54,353 bases of DNA from Candidatus Scybalocola faecigallinarum (lineage in GTDB: Bacteria; Bacillota; Clostridia; Lachnospirales; Lachnospiraceae). The stretch is taken from NCBI GenBank assembly GCA_018711005.1, contig DVIT01000036.1, positions 1 to 54,353 of the forward strand, in the 5' to 3' direction. The notes under the pieces are model-generated. The model was not told the origin of the DNA and ran no database searches. It saw nothing but the letters and a program-made list of their open reading frames with translations. Every line of letters begins with the position of its first letter. Within the stretch, counting starts at the first letter, position 1. The position numbers and the translations under genes are program-made. Of this stretch, positions 9,403 through 18,367 are shown piece after piece.

Positions 9403-9503
9403 TCCCTGCATCCTCCTTTTTGTACGCAGCAACACTGCGGTCGATAGCCGCGGATGGCTGTAAGCTTAACCTGCTCCCGCCATCCTTTCTTTGTAAAATA
9501 TAT

Positions 9504-9532
9504 GCACGTTTTTTTTTATTATGTGTTATAGT
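9504..9532 (+). promoter_or_regulatory. Possible extended -10 promoter for the PHP gene
   Basis: TGtTATAGT at 9524-9532 on the plus strand, with a poor -35 region preceded by a T8 tract. It lies ~75 bases upstream of the PHP start codon. Confidence 0.4.
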
Positions 9533-9609
9533 AGAAGCAGCGGCGTGTTTTAAATGTTTACTAATATGATGGAACCAACGCTTTATCGGATATATTGGAG
9601 GTGTTATTT

Positions 9610-10494
9610 ATGCGTACTATTGATCTTCATACGCACTCTAATGCGTCTGACGGAACATTATCGCCTTCCCGGCTGATCCGCCAGGCTTTTGACGCCGGAT
9701 TATGCGCAGTGGCCCTGACCGATCATGATACAGCAGACGGTCTTTTAGAGGCGGAGGCTGCAGTCAGGGATATACTGTCCCAGGGAGAAAATGTGGATTT
9801 TCAGTTTATCCCGGGCATTGAACTTTCTGTATCTTATGAAAATTATGAGCTTCATCTTGTGGGGCTCCATCTTGATATCCATTCAGACGGTTTTTCCCAA
9901 ACGCTGAAAAAGCTTCAGGATAACCGGGATAAGCGCAACGAAAAAATGATCGCCTGTATGCAGGCGGCGGGCATGGATATTACTATGGAAGCCCTTCGTG
10001 CCGATCAGGGCGGCGGTGTCCTTACCCGGGCAAATTTTGCCAGCTACATGCTTCATAAAGGTTATATCAAAACTATCCAGGAAGGTTTTGACAAATACCT
10101 GGACCGGGACAAGCCGTTTTTTATTCCAAGAGAATATTTGTCGCCTCAGGAAGCCATCCATCTTATCCATCAGGCCAAAGGCCTGGCCGTCCTGGCTCAT
10201 CCCCTGGTTTACGGCATGGATATATCCACCCTTGAAAAAGCAGTATTCCATCTGGCCGGACTTGGTCTGGATGGTCTGGAAGCCTACTACTCCATGAACC
10301 GGGGCCACGATACGGTACACATGAAAACCCTTGCGAAAAAGTACCGTCTTGTTTTAAGCGGCGGCTCTGATTTTCATGGCGACAATAAACCCTATATTAA
10401 AATCGGCCGGGGCCGGGGAAACTTATATGTTCCTGCCCAAATTCTGGAACAGCAGAAGGCTTATCTGTCCGAAAAAACAGCGTCAGGTCTGTAA
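9610..10494 (+). CDS. PHP-domain phosphoesterase (YciV/RNase AM-like)
   Basis: A 294-aa polymerase-and-histidinol-phosphatase (PHP) fold protein. Metal ligands are visible: DLHTHSNASDG (His7, His9), LTDHDTADG, a GIELS motif (IPGIELSVSYENYELHLVGLH), VLAHPLVYG and SGGSDFHGDNKP. The pattern fits the YciV/TrpH group of 3',5'-nucleotide bisphosphate phosphatases or 5'-3' exoribonucleases. The start ATG 9610 is eight bases after GGAGGTG; a TTG at 9595 is in frame but overlaps the ribosome site. It is monocistronic, ending at a shared hairpin facing htpG. Confidence 0.88.
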   Translation: MRTIDLHTHSNASDGTLSPSRLIRQAFDAGLCAVALTDHDTADGLLEAEAAVRDILSQGENVDFQFIPGIELSVSYENYELHLVGLHLDIHSDGFSQTLKKLQDNRDKRNEKMIACMQAAGMDITMEALRADQGGGVLTRANFASYMLHKGYIKTIQEGFDKYLDRDKPFFIPREYLSPQEAIHLIHQAKGLAVLAHPLVYGMDISTLEKAVFHLAGLGLDGLEAYYSMNRGHDTVHMKTLAKKYRLVLSGGSDFHGDNKPYIKIGRGRGNLYVPAQILEQQKAYLSEKTASGL

Positions 10495-10518
10495 AACGCA
10501 AGCCCCGGCGCATAACAC

Positions 10519-10584
10519 AAAAGAGACGGTTTTCTGGCCGTCCGGCGTCTGCAGCGGCCCGGACTTTAAGAAACCGTCTCTTTT
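10519..10584. terminator. Bidirectional intrinsic terminator between PHP gene and htpG
   Basis: Arms AAAGAGACGGTTT and AAACCGTCTCTTT enclose a second CCGTCCGG/CCGGAC-type stem. A T-run follows on the plus strand (TTTTTATT) and A-rich sequence precedes it, so it can serve both convergent genes. Confidence 0.82.
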
Positions 10585-10588
10585 TATT

Positions 10589-10610
10589 GGGTCAAAATAC
10601 CTTTTGACCC
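10589..10610. terminator. Small hairpin just 3' of htpG
   Basis: A perfect 9-bp stem GGGTCAAAA/TTTTGACCC with a four-base loop, immediately after the htpG stop and abutting the larger bidirectional terminator. The TTTGACCC sequence recurs at other gene ends in this window (20861, 35652). Confidence 0.45.
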
Positions 10611-10615
10611 TAACA

Positions 10616-12610
10616 TCATTTCGCTAAAAGCTTCATAATCTTATTTGTACGCTCTACAAACTTTGTCAAAGCGTCAGCCGGCAATGGCTTATGGGCAAGA
10701 AGCGCCAGATCGTAAAGCTGCTGGCAGATCAGGTCTGTATTCTCACCTTCCGGATTGGCAAGGATATACTGAACCAGCTCATTATTGGCATTAAGGACTA
10801 ATGTCTCGCCCTCTCCGGCAAACATGGATGTATCGCCCATGCCGTACATCTTCATCATATCCTGCATACGGCGGCTGTCCTCGGACAGTGTGATCATGGA
10901 GGAAACGTCAGCATTCTTAAGCTTTTCAACCTTTACAGTCAGTGTTTCCCGGCTTAAAGCCTTTTTGAAAATATCTGTAAGCTTGGTGGTATCTTCCTCA
11001 AGGGCCTTTGTTTCTTCTTCTGAAGGTTCCTCTTTGAAAATATCTGCCAGATCCGTATCAATACGTCTGAACTTCACGCCTTCTTTGGCCTGTTCCAGGC
11101 TGGAAATAAACGGCTGGTCAATATTATGCTTAAGAATAACCGCATCCAGGCCTTCCTTTTTAAACATATTAATGTACTGGGACTGCTGCTCCTCATCGGT
11201 CACATAAAATACCTGGTTCTCATGTTTTTCCTTGGCAGCTTCCAGATAGTCATCCAAAGTAGTATACTTGCCTTCCAGGTTTTTATAAATAATATAATCC
11301 TTCATCTTTTCATTAAACTTCTGGTCCTTAATGCAGCCAAACTTAATGAACGGATTAATGTCATCCCAATACTTTTCATAGTTTTCCCGGTCGGTCTTAA
11401 ACATACCGGACAGACGGTCAGCCACCTTCTTTGTAATATAATCGGAAATCTTGCGGACAAAACCGTCGTTCTGGAGGGCAGAACGGGAAACGTTCAGCGG
11501 CAGATCCGGGCAGTCAATGACACCTTTTAACAGCATTAAAAATTCAGGGATAACTTCTTTAATATTATCGGCAATAAATACCTGGTTGTTATATAATTTG
11601 ATCTTGCCTTCAATGGACTCATACTCATAGTTGATTTTCGGGAAGTACAAAATACCTTTCAGGTTAAATGGATAATCCATGTTTAAGTGGATCCAGAATA
11701 ACGGCTCTTTGTAATCCATAAATACCTTGCGGTAAAATTCCTTATATTCTTCCTCTGTACAATCATTAGGATGCTTTGTCCAAAGAGGATGGGGATCGTT
11801 CATCAGCTGAGGCCGGCGAAGGATCTTGGCACGCTTGCGCTCCGGTGTGATCTCAACCGTCTCTTTTGTACCGTCCTCTTTTTCACGTTCTTCAGTTTTT
11901 GCAGGCTCTACAATATGTTCAACAACTGTGTCCTCAGGCTTTACATCATCTTCATCAATTGTCTCGTATTCCGGTTCCTTGCCTTCTTTGGAAAGGTAGA
12001 TTTCTACAGGCATAAAGGAGCAATATTTCTCAATAACCTCTCTGGCCTTATATTCATTGGCAAATTCCAGACTATCATCATTCAGATACAAAGTGATCTC
12101 AGTACCGCGCTGTGTGCGCGCACCCTCACTCATGGAATACTCGCTGTTGCCGTCACATTCCCAATGTACCGGCTTGGCATCCTTCTGCCAGGACTGTGTC
12201 TCAATCGTTACTTTATCGGCAACCATAAATGCAGAATAAAAACCAAGACCAAAATGACCGATGATCTGATCCTCATTCGTCTTATCTTTATACTTTTCAA
12301 GGAAATCCGCAGCGCCGGAGAAAGCAATCTGAGTAATATACTCCTCAACTTCGCTGTCTGTCATACCGATACCATTATCAATAAACTTTAATGTCTTTTC
12401 ATCAGGATTAACAATCACCTGGATCTTAAATTTCTCGTTTTCTTCAAACTGGTATTCACCCATGATTTCCAGCTTTTTAAGCTTAGTCACAGCGTCGCAG
12501 CCGTTGGAGATCAGCTCACGGAAGAAAATATCATGGTCGGAATACAGCCACTTTTTAATAATGGGAAACAGATTTTCACTGTTAATCGATAAATTACCCT
12601 GTTTGTTCAT
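10616..12610 (-). CDS. htpG: Molecular chaperone HtpG (Hsp90) with a long charged linker
   Basis: A dimeric ATP-dependent cytosolic chaperone. The GHKL ATPase domain occupies residues ~1-200 (FFRELISNGCDA, DNGIGM, GHFGLGFYSAFMV), then the middle and C-terminal dimerisation domains. The protein is 664 aa against 624 in E. coli HtpG. The excess lies mainly at about 207-268, a Glu/Lys/Asp/Pro-rich segment (for example EPAKTEEREKEDGTKE) at the N/middle junction, where eukaryotic Hsp90 carries its charged linker. The start is the last of three tandem ATGs (12610), eight bases after TTGGAG. It has a consensus promoter and a CIRCE operator upstream, so heat-shock control by HrcA is expected. Confidence 0.95.
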   Translation of the reverse strand: MNKQGNLSINSENLFPIIKKWLYSDHDIFFRELISNGCDAVTKLKKLEIMGEYQFEENEKFKIQVIVNPDEKTLKFIDNGIGMTDSEVEEYITQIAFSGAADFLEKYKDKTNEDQIIGHFGLGFYSAFMVADKVTIETQSWQKDAKPVHWECDGNSEYSMSEGARTQRGTEITLYLNDDSLEFANEYKAREVIEKYCSFMPVEIYLSKEGKEPEYETIDEDDVKPEDTVVEHIVEPAKTEEREKEDGTKETVEITPERKRAKILRRPQLMNDPHPLWTKHPNDCTEEEYKEFYRKVFMDYKEPLFWIHLNMDYPFNLKGILYFPKINYEYESIEGKIKLYNNQVFIADNIKEVIPEFLMLLKGVIDCPDLPLNVSRSALQNDGFVRKISDYITKKVADRLSGMFKTDRENYEKYWDDINPFIKFGCIKDQKFNEKMKDYIIYKNLEGKYTTLDDYLEAAKEKHENQVFYVTDEEQQSQYINMFKKEGLDAVILKHNIDQPFISSLEQAKEGVKFRRIDTDLADIFKEEPSEEETKALEEDTTKLTDIFKKALSRETLTVKVEKLKNADVSSMITLSEDSRRMQDMMKMYGMGDTSMFAGEGETLVLNANNELVQYILANPEGENTDLICQQLYDLALLAHKPLPADALTKFVERTNKIMKLLAK

Positions 12611-12720
12611 CATCATCACTCCAATATTTTAAATCATCACTGCCGGCGATCCAAAGGCATCCCCGCAGTATCGTCCGTCTCACGGACACATTCATGACTC
12701 TTTGTTTGTTTCTGACACTT

Positions 12721-12749
12721 ATTGTAATCCCTTCCATGAAGATTGTCAA
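12721..12749 (-). promoter_or_regulatory. Sigma-A promoter of htpG
   Basis: On the minus strand TTGACA (12744-12749), a 17-base spacer and TACAAT (12721-12726). The transcript would start ~105 bases before the htpG ATG. The CIRCE element lies directly upstream of the -35. Confidence 0.87.
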
Positions 12750-12756
12750 GAAAAAA

Positions 12757-12783
12757 TTAGCACTCAGTTTAAGTGAGTGCTAG
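12757..12783 (-). promoter_or_regulatory. CIRCE operator (HrcA binding site) upstream of htpG
   Basis: TTAGCACTC, nine bases, GAGTGCTAG: one mismatch from the consensus TTAGCACTC-N9-GAGTGCTAA. It ends seven bases upstream of the -35 of the htpG promoter. Confidence 0.93.
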
Positions 12784-12869
12784 CAAAGTATTTTTTATTC
12801 ACTTTTCATCGGGCCGGGCTTCTGCTGCCGGAAAGCCATTCCTGCACCAGCCGCCCAGCGGCATAAATC

Positions 12870-14240
12870 CTACACCTGCCCATCTTCCCGCGTCAGGTTT
12901 TTCACCCATAAATACTTTCCGTATCGCGGATAGATCCAGGGGACCTTCACGATTTCATCGGCGTTCATTAAAGCGTAAACAACCATCACAGGCCAGTGAA
13001 ATACAAAGGTGCCTAAAAGTGCCAGGGGAAGGGCGAAGCACCAGGAGGCAAAAAACACGCTGATAGCGTCATACTTTGCATCGCCGCCTGCCGGAAAGAT
13101 CCCGCAGACAATAATCGTGTTAACAGAGTAAGCAAATACATAAAAAGCCGTAAAGATCAGCATCATGATCAAATACTGGCGGGCAGTGTCTGAAAGGACA
13201 AAAAACTTTGCAACCACAGGACCAAGGATGCCCAGCAAGGCCATGTGGATACCGCCTACACAAAATGAAATGTGACAGAACTTCCGGCCATAGGCCTTTG
13301 CTTTTTCAAAAAGGTCCTGTCCAAGCAGCTTTCCTACCATGATCCCTGCGCCGGTAGAAATCCCCTTGCAAACACAGGTGACCAATTCCTGAGCCACGGA
13401 TGTAATGGACGCGGCGGCTGTAGCGTCAGCGCTTTGATGGCCCATGATCAGGGAATGGAGGGATAAACCGATCCCCCAGGCCAGGGAGCTGGCAAGCATG
13501 GGCCATACGATCTTAAACAGATCCCGGGAAATCTCTCTGGAAAACCATCCAAGGCCTTTCATATCTATACGGATATTTCCTTTGCTCCGGGATTCTGCCA
13601 CGCACCAAAGTAAGGCGAGCGCCTCCACAACAACGGTGGAATACGCCGATCCGTCAGCTTCCAGCCGGGGCGCTCCGGCAATACCATAAATCAGGAAAAA
13701 GTCAATCACCACATCCGCCACCAGTGCTGCAATAGAGATGACTATGCTTTTAAATGCCTGTCCTTCGATTTTCATTATAAGATAATAGCACTGGGTCAGT
13801 CCGGTAAAAAGATACGAGACACTGACGATCCGAAGGTACGACGCACCGATTTGGATCAGACCTTCATCCGGTGTATAGATGCGCATAAGCGTTCCGGGAG
13901 CAAACATAGCCAGCACAAAAAAGATAAAGGAAATCAGGAATACATATTTATTGATCATGCAAAACAGGTTCTTTGCCGTCTCCTTGTCTCCTTTTCCCCA
14001 ATACTGGGCAATAAGCGTTCCTCCGGCGGCCACCAGGGAGCCTGTAAACAAGTTCATGATAAATGCGATCTGGTTTGCCAGGGAAACCGCCGCCACAGCA
14101 TCCTGGTTCAGACGGCCCAGCATAAGGGCATCGGACGCTCCTATGAGAGCAACCAGAAGATTTTGAAGCCCCAGCGCCGCTACAGCTCCTCCACTGCGAT
14201 CTGATTCTGTTTCATAAACTGGACCGTTGTGGCATCCCAA
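12870..14240 (-). CDS. MATE-family multidrug/Na+ antiporter
   Basis: A 456-aa polytopic exporter with about 12 TM helices in two homologous halves, typical of MATE proteins (DALMLGRLNQDAVAAVSLANQI in TM1-2; a second half beginning near residue 230). It should extrude cationic drugs or metabolites using Na+ or H+. The N-terminus is unusual: the only in-frame start (14240) lies 61 bases inside the upstream DUF5721 gene, lacks a good ribosome site and gives a non-hydrophobic MGCHNGPVYETESD leader instead of the usual LALP entry into TM1. GGAGGAG lies just before the point where homology starts, but no start codon follows it. Either translation is coupled or the 5' end has been altered. Confidence 0.85.
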   Translation of the reverse strand: MGCHNGPVYETESDRSGGAVAALGLQNLLVALIGASDALMLGRLNQDAVAAVSLANQIAFIMNLFTGSLVAAGGTLIAQYWGKGDKETAKNLFCMINKYVFLISFIFFVLAMFAPGTLMRIYTPDEGLIQIGASYLRIVSVSYLFTGLTQCYYLIMKIEGQAFKSIVISIAALVADVVIDFFLIYGIAGAPRLEADGSAYSTVVVEALALLWCVAESRSKGNIRIDMKGLGWFSREISRDLFKIVWPMLASSLAWGIGLSLHSLIMGHQSADATAAASITSVAQELVTCVCKGISTGAGIMVGKLLGQDLFEKAKAYGRKFCHISFCVGGIHMALLGILGPVVAKFFVLSDTARQYLIMMLIFTAFYVFAYSVNTIIVCGIFPAGGDAKYDAISVFFASWCFALPLALLGTFVFHWPVMVVYALMNADEIVKVPWIYPRYGKYLWVKNLTREDGQV

Positions 14241-14683
14241 AGCCGTTCCAGCGTTTTATCCATAACAAATGTCTTAAATGAAGTTCCTGTAATACAGGTT
14301 ACTTTTTTATTTTCATACCGTATATTTAAAAACAGGCCGCTCACATCTGACGGATCGATCTTTAAATGATTATGATCCAGAAGCCACCTGAGATTTTCAT
14401 CAGAAAGGGCAAACACAAACTTAAAAGAAATTGGCAGCTTTTTCCCCCGGATCAGTTCGTAAGCAAAAGGCTTCATTTCCTGCCATAACGTCAGCTCCCG
14501 GTCCCCAAGAGCCTCCTGCTCCCCGGCCGAATAATAATCTTTATGGAGCGGGCCGCCAAACTGAAACGATGTAAAGGTTTCCACCAAAGCCTCACATAAA
14601 TAAAACTTGTCAAAGGTGCCATGGACCAGCATTTTTGACATAAAATCCCGCACATCTGCAATATTCAGTGCAATCATATCCAA
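14180..14683 (-). CDS. DUF5721-family protein of unknown function
   Basis: A soluble 167-aa protein of the type seen in Lachnospiraceae next to purB or exporters; I place it in DUF5721 by its MIALNIADVRDFMSKMLVHGTFDKFYL opening and general look (recognised, not searched). It has no TM segments or catalytic motif that I can name; the sequence alternates strands and helices and ends FMKQNQIAVEEL. The start ATG 14683 follows GGGGGATTGGAT. It overlaps the MATE frame by 61 bases, so the two are probably co-expressed. Confidence 0.72.
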   Translation of the reverse strand: MDMIALNIADVRDFMSKMLVHGTFDKFYLCEALVETFTSFQFGGPLHKDYYSAGEQEALGDRELTLWQEMKPFAYELIRGKKLPISFKFVFALSDENLRWLLDHNHLKIDPSDVSGLFLNIRYENKKVTCITGTSFKTFVMDKTLERLWDATTVQFMKQNQIAVEEL

Positions 14684-14752
14684 TCCCCCATACCCATTGT
14701 ACCTGAACTCGCAGGGGATCTGATCCCCATATCCGGCGCAGGCCCGAAAAAC

Positions 14753-14781
14753 ACGTAAAAGGCTGCCGTTGCCGGCAGCCT
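14753..14781 (-). terminator. Intrinsic terminator of purB
   Basis: Perfect 9-bp stem AGGCTGCCG/CGGCAGCCT with a four-base loop, followed on the minus strand by TTTTACGTGTTTTT. It lies 23 bases after the purB stop. Confidence 0.82.
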
Positions 14782-14803
14782 CCCGGATCTCCTAAAGGAT
14801 TTT

Positions 14804-16234
14804 TCACACATTGATCTGTGCTTTCATTCCAAGGACATCTTTATTTGCTTCAAGGATGGGCTCTACCACCTGATCCAGAAATTCCTCTACCTGTGCAGGA
14901 GCGCGGCCCACAAAGTTTTCAGGCTTCATAATGGACTCCAGCTGTTCCATGGTCATATCAAAGGCAGGGTCCGCAGCAATGCGTTCCAGAAGATCATTGG
15001 GCTTGCCTTCTTCCTTAACAACCCGTCCTGCAGCCATAGAATGCTCACGGATCCGTTCATGAAGCTCCTGGCGGTCACCGCCGGCTTTTACAGCATCCAT
15101 CATAATATTTTCTGTAGCCATAAACGGCAGCTCGTTCATAAGATGCTGACGGATAACTTTAGGATAAACTACCAGTCCGTCCACAACATTCATATACAGA
15201 TCCAGGATACCGTCCACTGCCAGAAAAGCTTCCGGGATACTCATACGCTTATTGGCAGAATCATCCAGTGTACGCTCAAACCACTGAGTTGCAGCGGTTA
15301 CTGCCGGATTCAGCATATCTGCCATAACATATCTGGACAGAGATGCAATACGCTCGCTGCGCATGGGATTTCTCTTATAAGCCATAGCCGAAGAACCGAT
15401 CTGGTTCTTTTCAAAAGGTTCTTCGATCTCCTTTAAATGCTGAAGGAGACGAATATCGTTGGAAAACTTATGGGCGCTCTGGGCAATTCCTGCCAGTACA
15501 TTTAATACTCTGGAATCCACCTTACGGGAATAAGTCTGTCCGGACACCGGATAGCAGGATTCAAAGCCCATCTTCCGGGCAATGCGCCGGTCTGCTTCCC
15601 TGCACTTTTCATGATCCCCGTCAAACAGCTCCAAAAAGCTTGCCTGAGTACCGGTTGTTCCTTTGGAGCCTAACAGCTTTAAGCTGCGGATCACATATTC
15701 CACATCCTCCAGATCCATAACCAGCTCATTCAGCCACAGGGAAGCGCGCTTGCCTACCGTTGTCGGCTGGGCCGGCTGGAAATGTGTAAATGCCAGTGTA
15801 GGCATATCCTTATACTTCCGTGCAAATTTAGCCAGCTCGTCAATCACATTAACCAGCTTTCTGTGGATCAGACGGAGACCTTCGCGCATAACGATAATGT
15901 CCGTATTATCTCCAACATAGCAGCTGGTGGCGCCCAGATGGATGATCCCCTTGGCCTTGGGGCACTGCTGGCCGTAAGCATAAACATGGGACATAACATC
16001 ATGGCGCACCAGAGCCTCTCTGGCCTTGGCCACATCATAATTAATGTCATCCTTTGCCGCTTTAAGCTCTGCAATCTGCTCATCCGTAATATCCAGTCCC
16101 AGCTCTTTCTCAGTTTCAGCCAGGGCGATCCACAGGCGTCTCCAGGTTCTGAACTTTTTATCCGGTGAAAAAATATACTGCATCTCTTTGCTGGCGTACC
16201 GTTCAGCCAAAGGTGTCTGGTATCTGTCGTTCAT
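14804..16234 (-). CDS. purB: Adenylosuccinate lyase
   Basis: Cleaves SAICAR to AICAR and adenylosuccinate to AMP, each with release of fumarate. The 476-aa protein belongs to the fumarase/aspartase superfamily and carries its signature GSSAMAYKRNP (about residue 285), the HLGATSCYVGDN loop and TTVGKRASLW. The start ATG 16234 follows TGGAGGAATCATAA. It has its own promoter and terminator. No purine riboswitch is evident in the ~95-base leader. Confidence 0.96.
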   Translation of the reverse strand: MNDRYQTPLAERYASKEMQYIFSPDKKFRTWRRLWIALAETEKELGLDITDEQIAELKAAKDDINYDVAKAREALVRHDVMSHVYAYGQQCPKAKGIIHLGATSCYVGDNTDIIVMREGLRLIHRKLVNVIDELAKFARKYKDMPTLAFTHFQPAQPTTVGKRASLWLNELVMDLEDVEYVIRSLKLLGSKGTTGTQASFLELFDGDHEKCREADRRIARKMGFESCYPVSGQTYSRKVDSRVLNVLAGIAQSAHKFSNDIRLLQHLKEIEEPFEKNQIGSSAMAYKRNPMRSERIASLSRYVMADMLNPAVTAATQWFERTLDDSANKRMSIPEAFLAVDGILDLYMNVVDGLVVYPKVIRQHLMNELPFMATENIMMDAVKAGGDRQELHERIREHSMAAGRVVKEEGKPNDLLERIAADPAFDMTMEQLESIMKPENFVGRAPAQVEEFLDQVVEPILEANKDVLGMKAQINV

Positions 16235-16334
16235 TTATGATTCCTCCATTTTATATAATTAAAGACCCGATCCAAAAAACCATCTTCCTCATCCGTCAGA
16301 CCGCATGGACCTTTTGCTTGGGTGTCTCTTTATT

Positions 16335-16363
16335 ATTTTACATGATTCATACATAAATGGCAA
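16335..16363 (-). promoter_or_regulatory. Predicted promoter of purB
   Basis: Minus strand TTGCCA, 17 bases, TAAAAT. The ~95-base transcribed leader shows no riboswitch I recognise. Confidence 0.6.
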
Positions 16364-16511
16364 TCTCTAAAAGTCCCTATAGTGTCATTAGTATTCCTTA
16401 TCTAAATTTACTTTTTCACTTATAGACCTTCCCGTGCCTGTTTAGTAAATGCGCAGGCCTGGCCCAATACCCTGTTTACAAAATTTTCATAAACGGGAAA
16501 TAGATTTAAAA

Positions 16512-16540
16512 TTGAAACTTTACTTTAAATATGATAAAAT
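16512..16540 (+). promoter_or_regulatory. Predicted promoter of the single-TM protein gene
   Basis: Plus strand TTGAAA (16512-16517), 17 bases, TAAAAT (16535-16540), ~50 bases upstream of the ATG at 16594. Between this and the purB promoter (16364-16511) I see only AT-rich sequence. Confidence 0.7.
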
Positions 16541-16593
16541 TTTTGTTATGTGACAAAAGCGAGCATTTCGCAATTATGAAAGGGTGGAGAAAA

Positions 16594-17334
16594 ATGGTAA
16601 ACCCATTTAAAGGAGACAAAGAAAAGCTGGCAAAGATGACCTTGGGCAAGAAAATTGATTATATCTGGACATATTATCGATTCTGGATCATAACAGCGAT
16701 CATCGTTATTGCCCTTGTGGCAGCTTTCATCCAGGCACAATTAGCCTATAATCCCAATGCTATGACGATTCTCCTGTGCGATACATACTGCGAGGACACA
16801 GAAACTGCTTATACTGAAATGAATACGGAATTTTCCCAGTTTATTGGTCTTGATGCAGACGCCAAGGAGCCTATTAATGTAGACGACACATTCTTTTTCA
16901 CAACCCAGAGTAGCAGCTCCGGCAATGCGGCCATGGCCCAGAAGTTCCTTGCCCTGGTCATCAGCGGCGAAGCAGACCTGATGTTCGCACCAAAAGAAGC
17001 GATTGATTACTATGGCTCCCAAAATATGTTTGCCGATCTTAGCGAGGTGCTTCCGGAAGATCTTTTTAATTATCTGGAAAGTGCGGGACTGCTTTTTGAA
17101 GTAACCTACACACCAACTGAGGATGAGATGGAAGACGGCGCTGTAGAGGAAACCTATTATGGCGGTATCCGCCTGGGAGATGTGGACTACTTCAGCGAAA
17201 AAGGAATCACCATGGAAGATGCCTGCGTCTCTGTATTTTACAACGGAGATCATCAGTCCCTGGCCATTGATTTCCTTAATATGCTCTTTGGTTTTGAGTC
17301 CGATACGGCATCCCAGTCCCAGGACGAAACCTGA
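16594..17334 (+). CDS. Single-TM membrane-anchored protein of unknown function
   Basis: A 246-aa protein with a short basic cytoplasmic N-terminus, one TM helix at about residues 29-49 (FWIITAIIVIALVAAF) and an acidic extracytoplasmic domain of ~190 residues. The domain has periplasmic-binding-protein-like fragments (GEADLMFAPKEAIDYYGSQNMFADLSEVL), suggesting an extracytoplasmic solute-binding-like fold, but I cannot name a family. The start ATG 16594 follows GGTGGAGAAAA; the frame is open back to 16531. It is monocistronic, with its own promoter and terminator. Confidence 0.78.
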   Translation: MVNPFKGDKEKLAKMTLGKKIDYIWTYYRFWIITAIIVIALVAAFIQAQLAYNPNAMTILLCDTYCEDTETAYTEMNTEFSQFIGLDADAKEPINVDDTFFFTTQSSSSGNAAMAQKFLALVISGEADLMFAPKEAIDYYGSQNMFADLSEVLPEDLFNYLESAGLLFEVTYTPTEDEMEDGAVEETYYGGIRLGDVDYFSEKGITMEDACVSVFYNGDHQSLAIDFLNMLFGFESDTASQSQDET

Positions 17335-17342
17335 TAAAAAAA

Positions 17343-17380
17343 CCCGGATTCAAAAGCAATTTTGGATCCGGGGATTTTTT
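17343..17380 (+). terminator. Intrinsic terminator
   Basis: Thirteen-base arms CCCGGATTCAAAA and TTTTGGATCCGGG (one G-T pair) with a four-base loop, then ATTTTTT. It sits eight bases after the stop of the single-TM gene and faces the ZIP gene. Confidence 0.85.
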
Positions 17381-17396
17381 ATGTCTTAATTTTCTT

Positions 17397-18173
17397 TTAT
17401 CCCAGAGCCACATCCAGGATCATCATGATCACAAAGCCAACAGCAAATCCTATGGTTCCAATATTGCTGTGTTCGCCTTCACTGGCCTCCGGGATCAGCT
17501 CCTCTACAACAACATAAAGCATGGCGCCGGCTGCAAAGGAAAGCAGATAGGGCAAAACAGGCTCGATAAACGATGCCAGGAGAATGGTCACCAGGGCCGC
17601 GACCGGCTCTACCACGCCGGACAGCATCCCGTTAAGGAAAGCCTTTGGCCGGCTCATGCCTTCATTTCTTAAAGGCAGGGAAATAATAGCGCCTTCCGGA
17701 AAATTCTGGATAGCAATACCAATGGACAGGCTCATGGCTCCCATCAATGTGATCATCTGGTTGCTGGAAAGCATCCCTGCAAATACCACGCCGACAGCCA
17801 TCCCCTCTGGGATATTATGCAAAGTAACAGCCAGGACAAGCATGGTTGTTTTTTTTAATGAGGTTTTTGGCCCCTCAGCCTTGGATGCTCCCATATGCAA
17901 ATGGGGGATCACCCGATCCATAAAAAGCAGGAACAGCACTCCAAGCATAAGTCCTGCGGCCGCAGGCACAAATGCCAGCCTTCCCATGCCCGACGCCATA
18001 TCCATGGAAGGGATCAGCAGCGACCAGACGGAGGCTGCTACCATAACGCCGGACGCAAAACCGAGCAGCGCCTTCTGTACCCATGGCTTCAGGCCATTTT
18101 TCAGAAAAAACACACAGGATGCACCTAATACAGTCCCTAAAAACGGGATCATTAAACCAATAAATGTATTCAT
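17397..18173 (-). CDS. ZIP-family divalent metal transporter (ZupT-like)
   Basis: A 258-aa, eight-TM importer of the ZIP family for Zn2+, Fe2+ or Mn2+. The binuclear metal centre motifs are intact: HNIPEGMAVGV (TM4), NFPEGAIIS (TM5) and VVEELIPEA. A His-containing cytoplasmic loop (VIPHLHMGA) lies between TM3 and TM4. The start ATG 18173 follows AAAGGAGTTGTGA. The 195-base upstream gap before the GNAT gene has no recognisable metal box or riboswitch. Confidence 0.92.
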   Translation of the reverse strand: MNTFIGLMIPFLGTVLGASCVFFLKNGLKPWVQKALLGFASGVMVAASVWSLLIPSMDMASGMGRLAFVPAAAGLMLGVLFLLFMDRVIPHLHMGASKAEGPKTSLKKTTMLVLAVTLHNIPEGMAVGVVFAGMLSSNQMITLMGAMSLSIGIAIQNFPEGAIISLPLRNEGMSRPKAFLNGMLSGVVEPVAALVTILLASFIEPVLPYLLSFAAGAMLYVVVEELIPEASEGEHSNIGTIGFAVGFVIMMILDVALG

Positions 18174-18367
18174 TCACAACTCCTTTAACATTTTGTGTCA
18201 AAAACTTGGGTCCCCGGGGCGACGTTTTTTTCATGTTTTTTTCAGGAAAAAATGCTACCCTCATAACGCAGGGACATATTATCCTCCCTGAAATCCATTG
18301 GCATCCCTTCTAAAACCGATACCAATAAAATTATTTTTCAGAAGGGGCAATGATCGGAGGCAGGACA

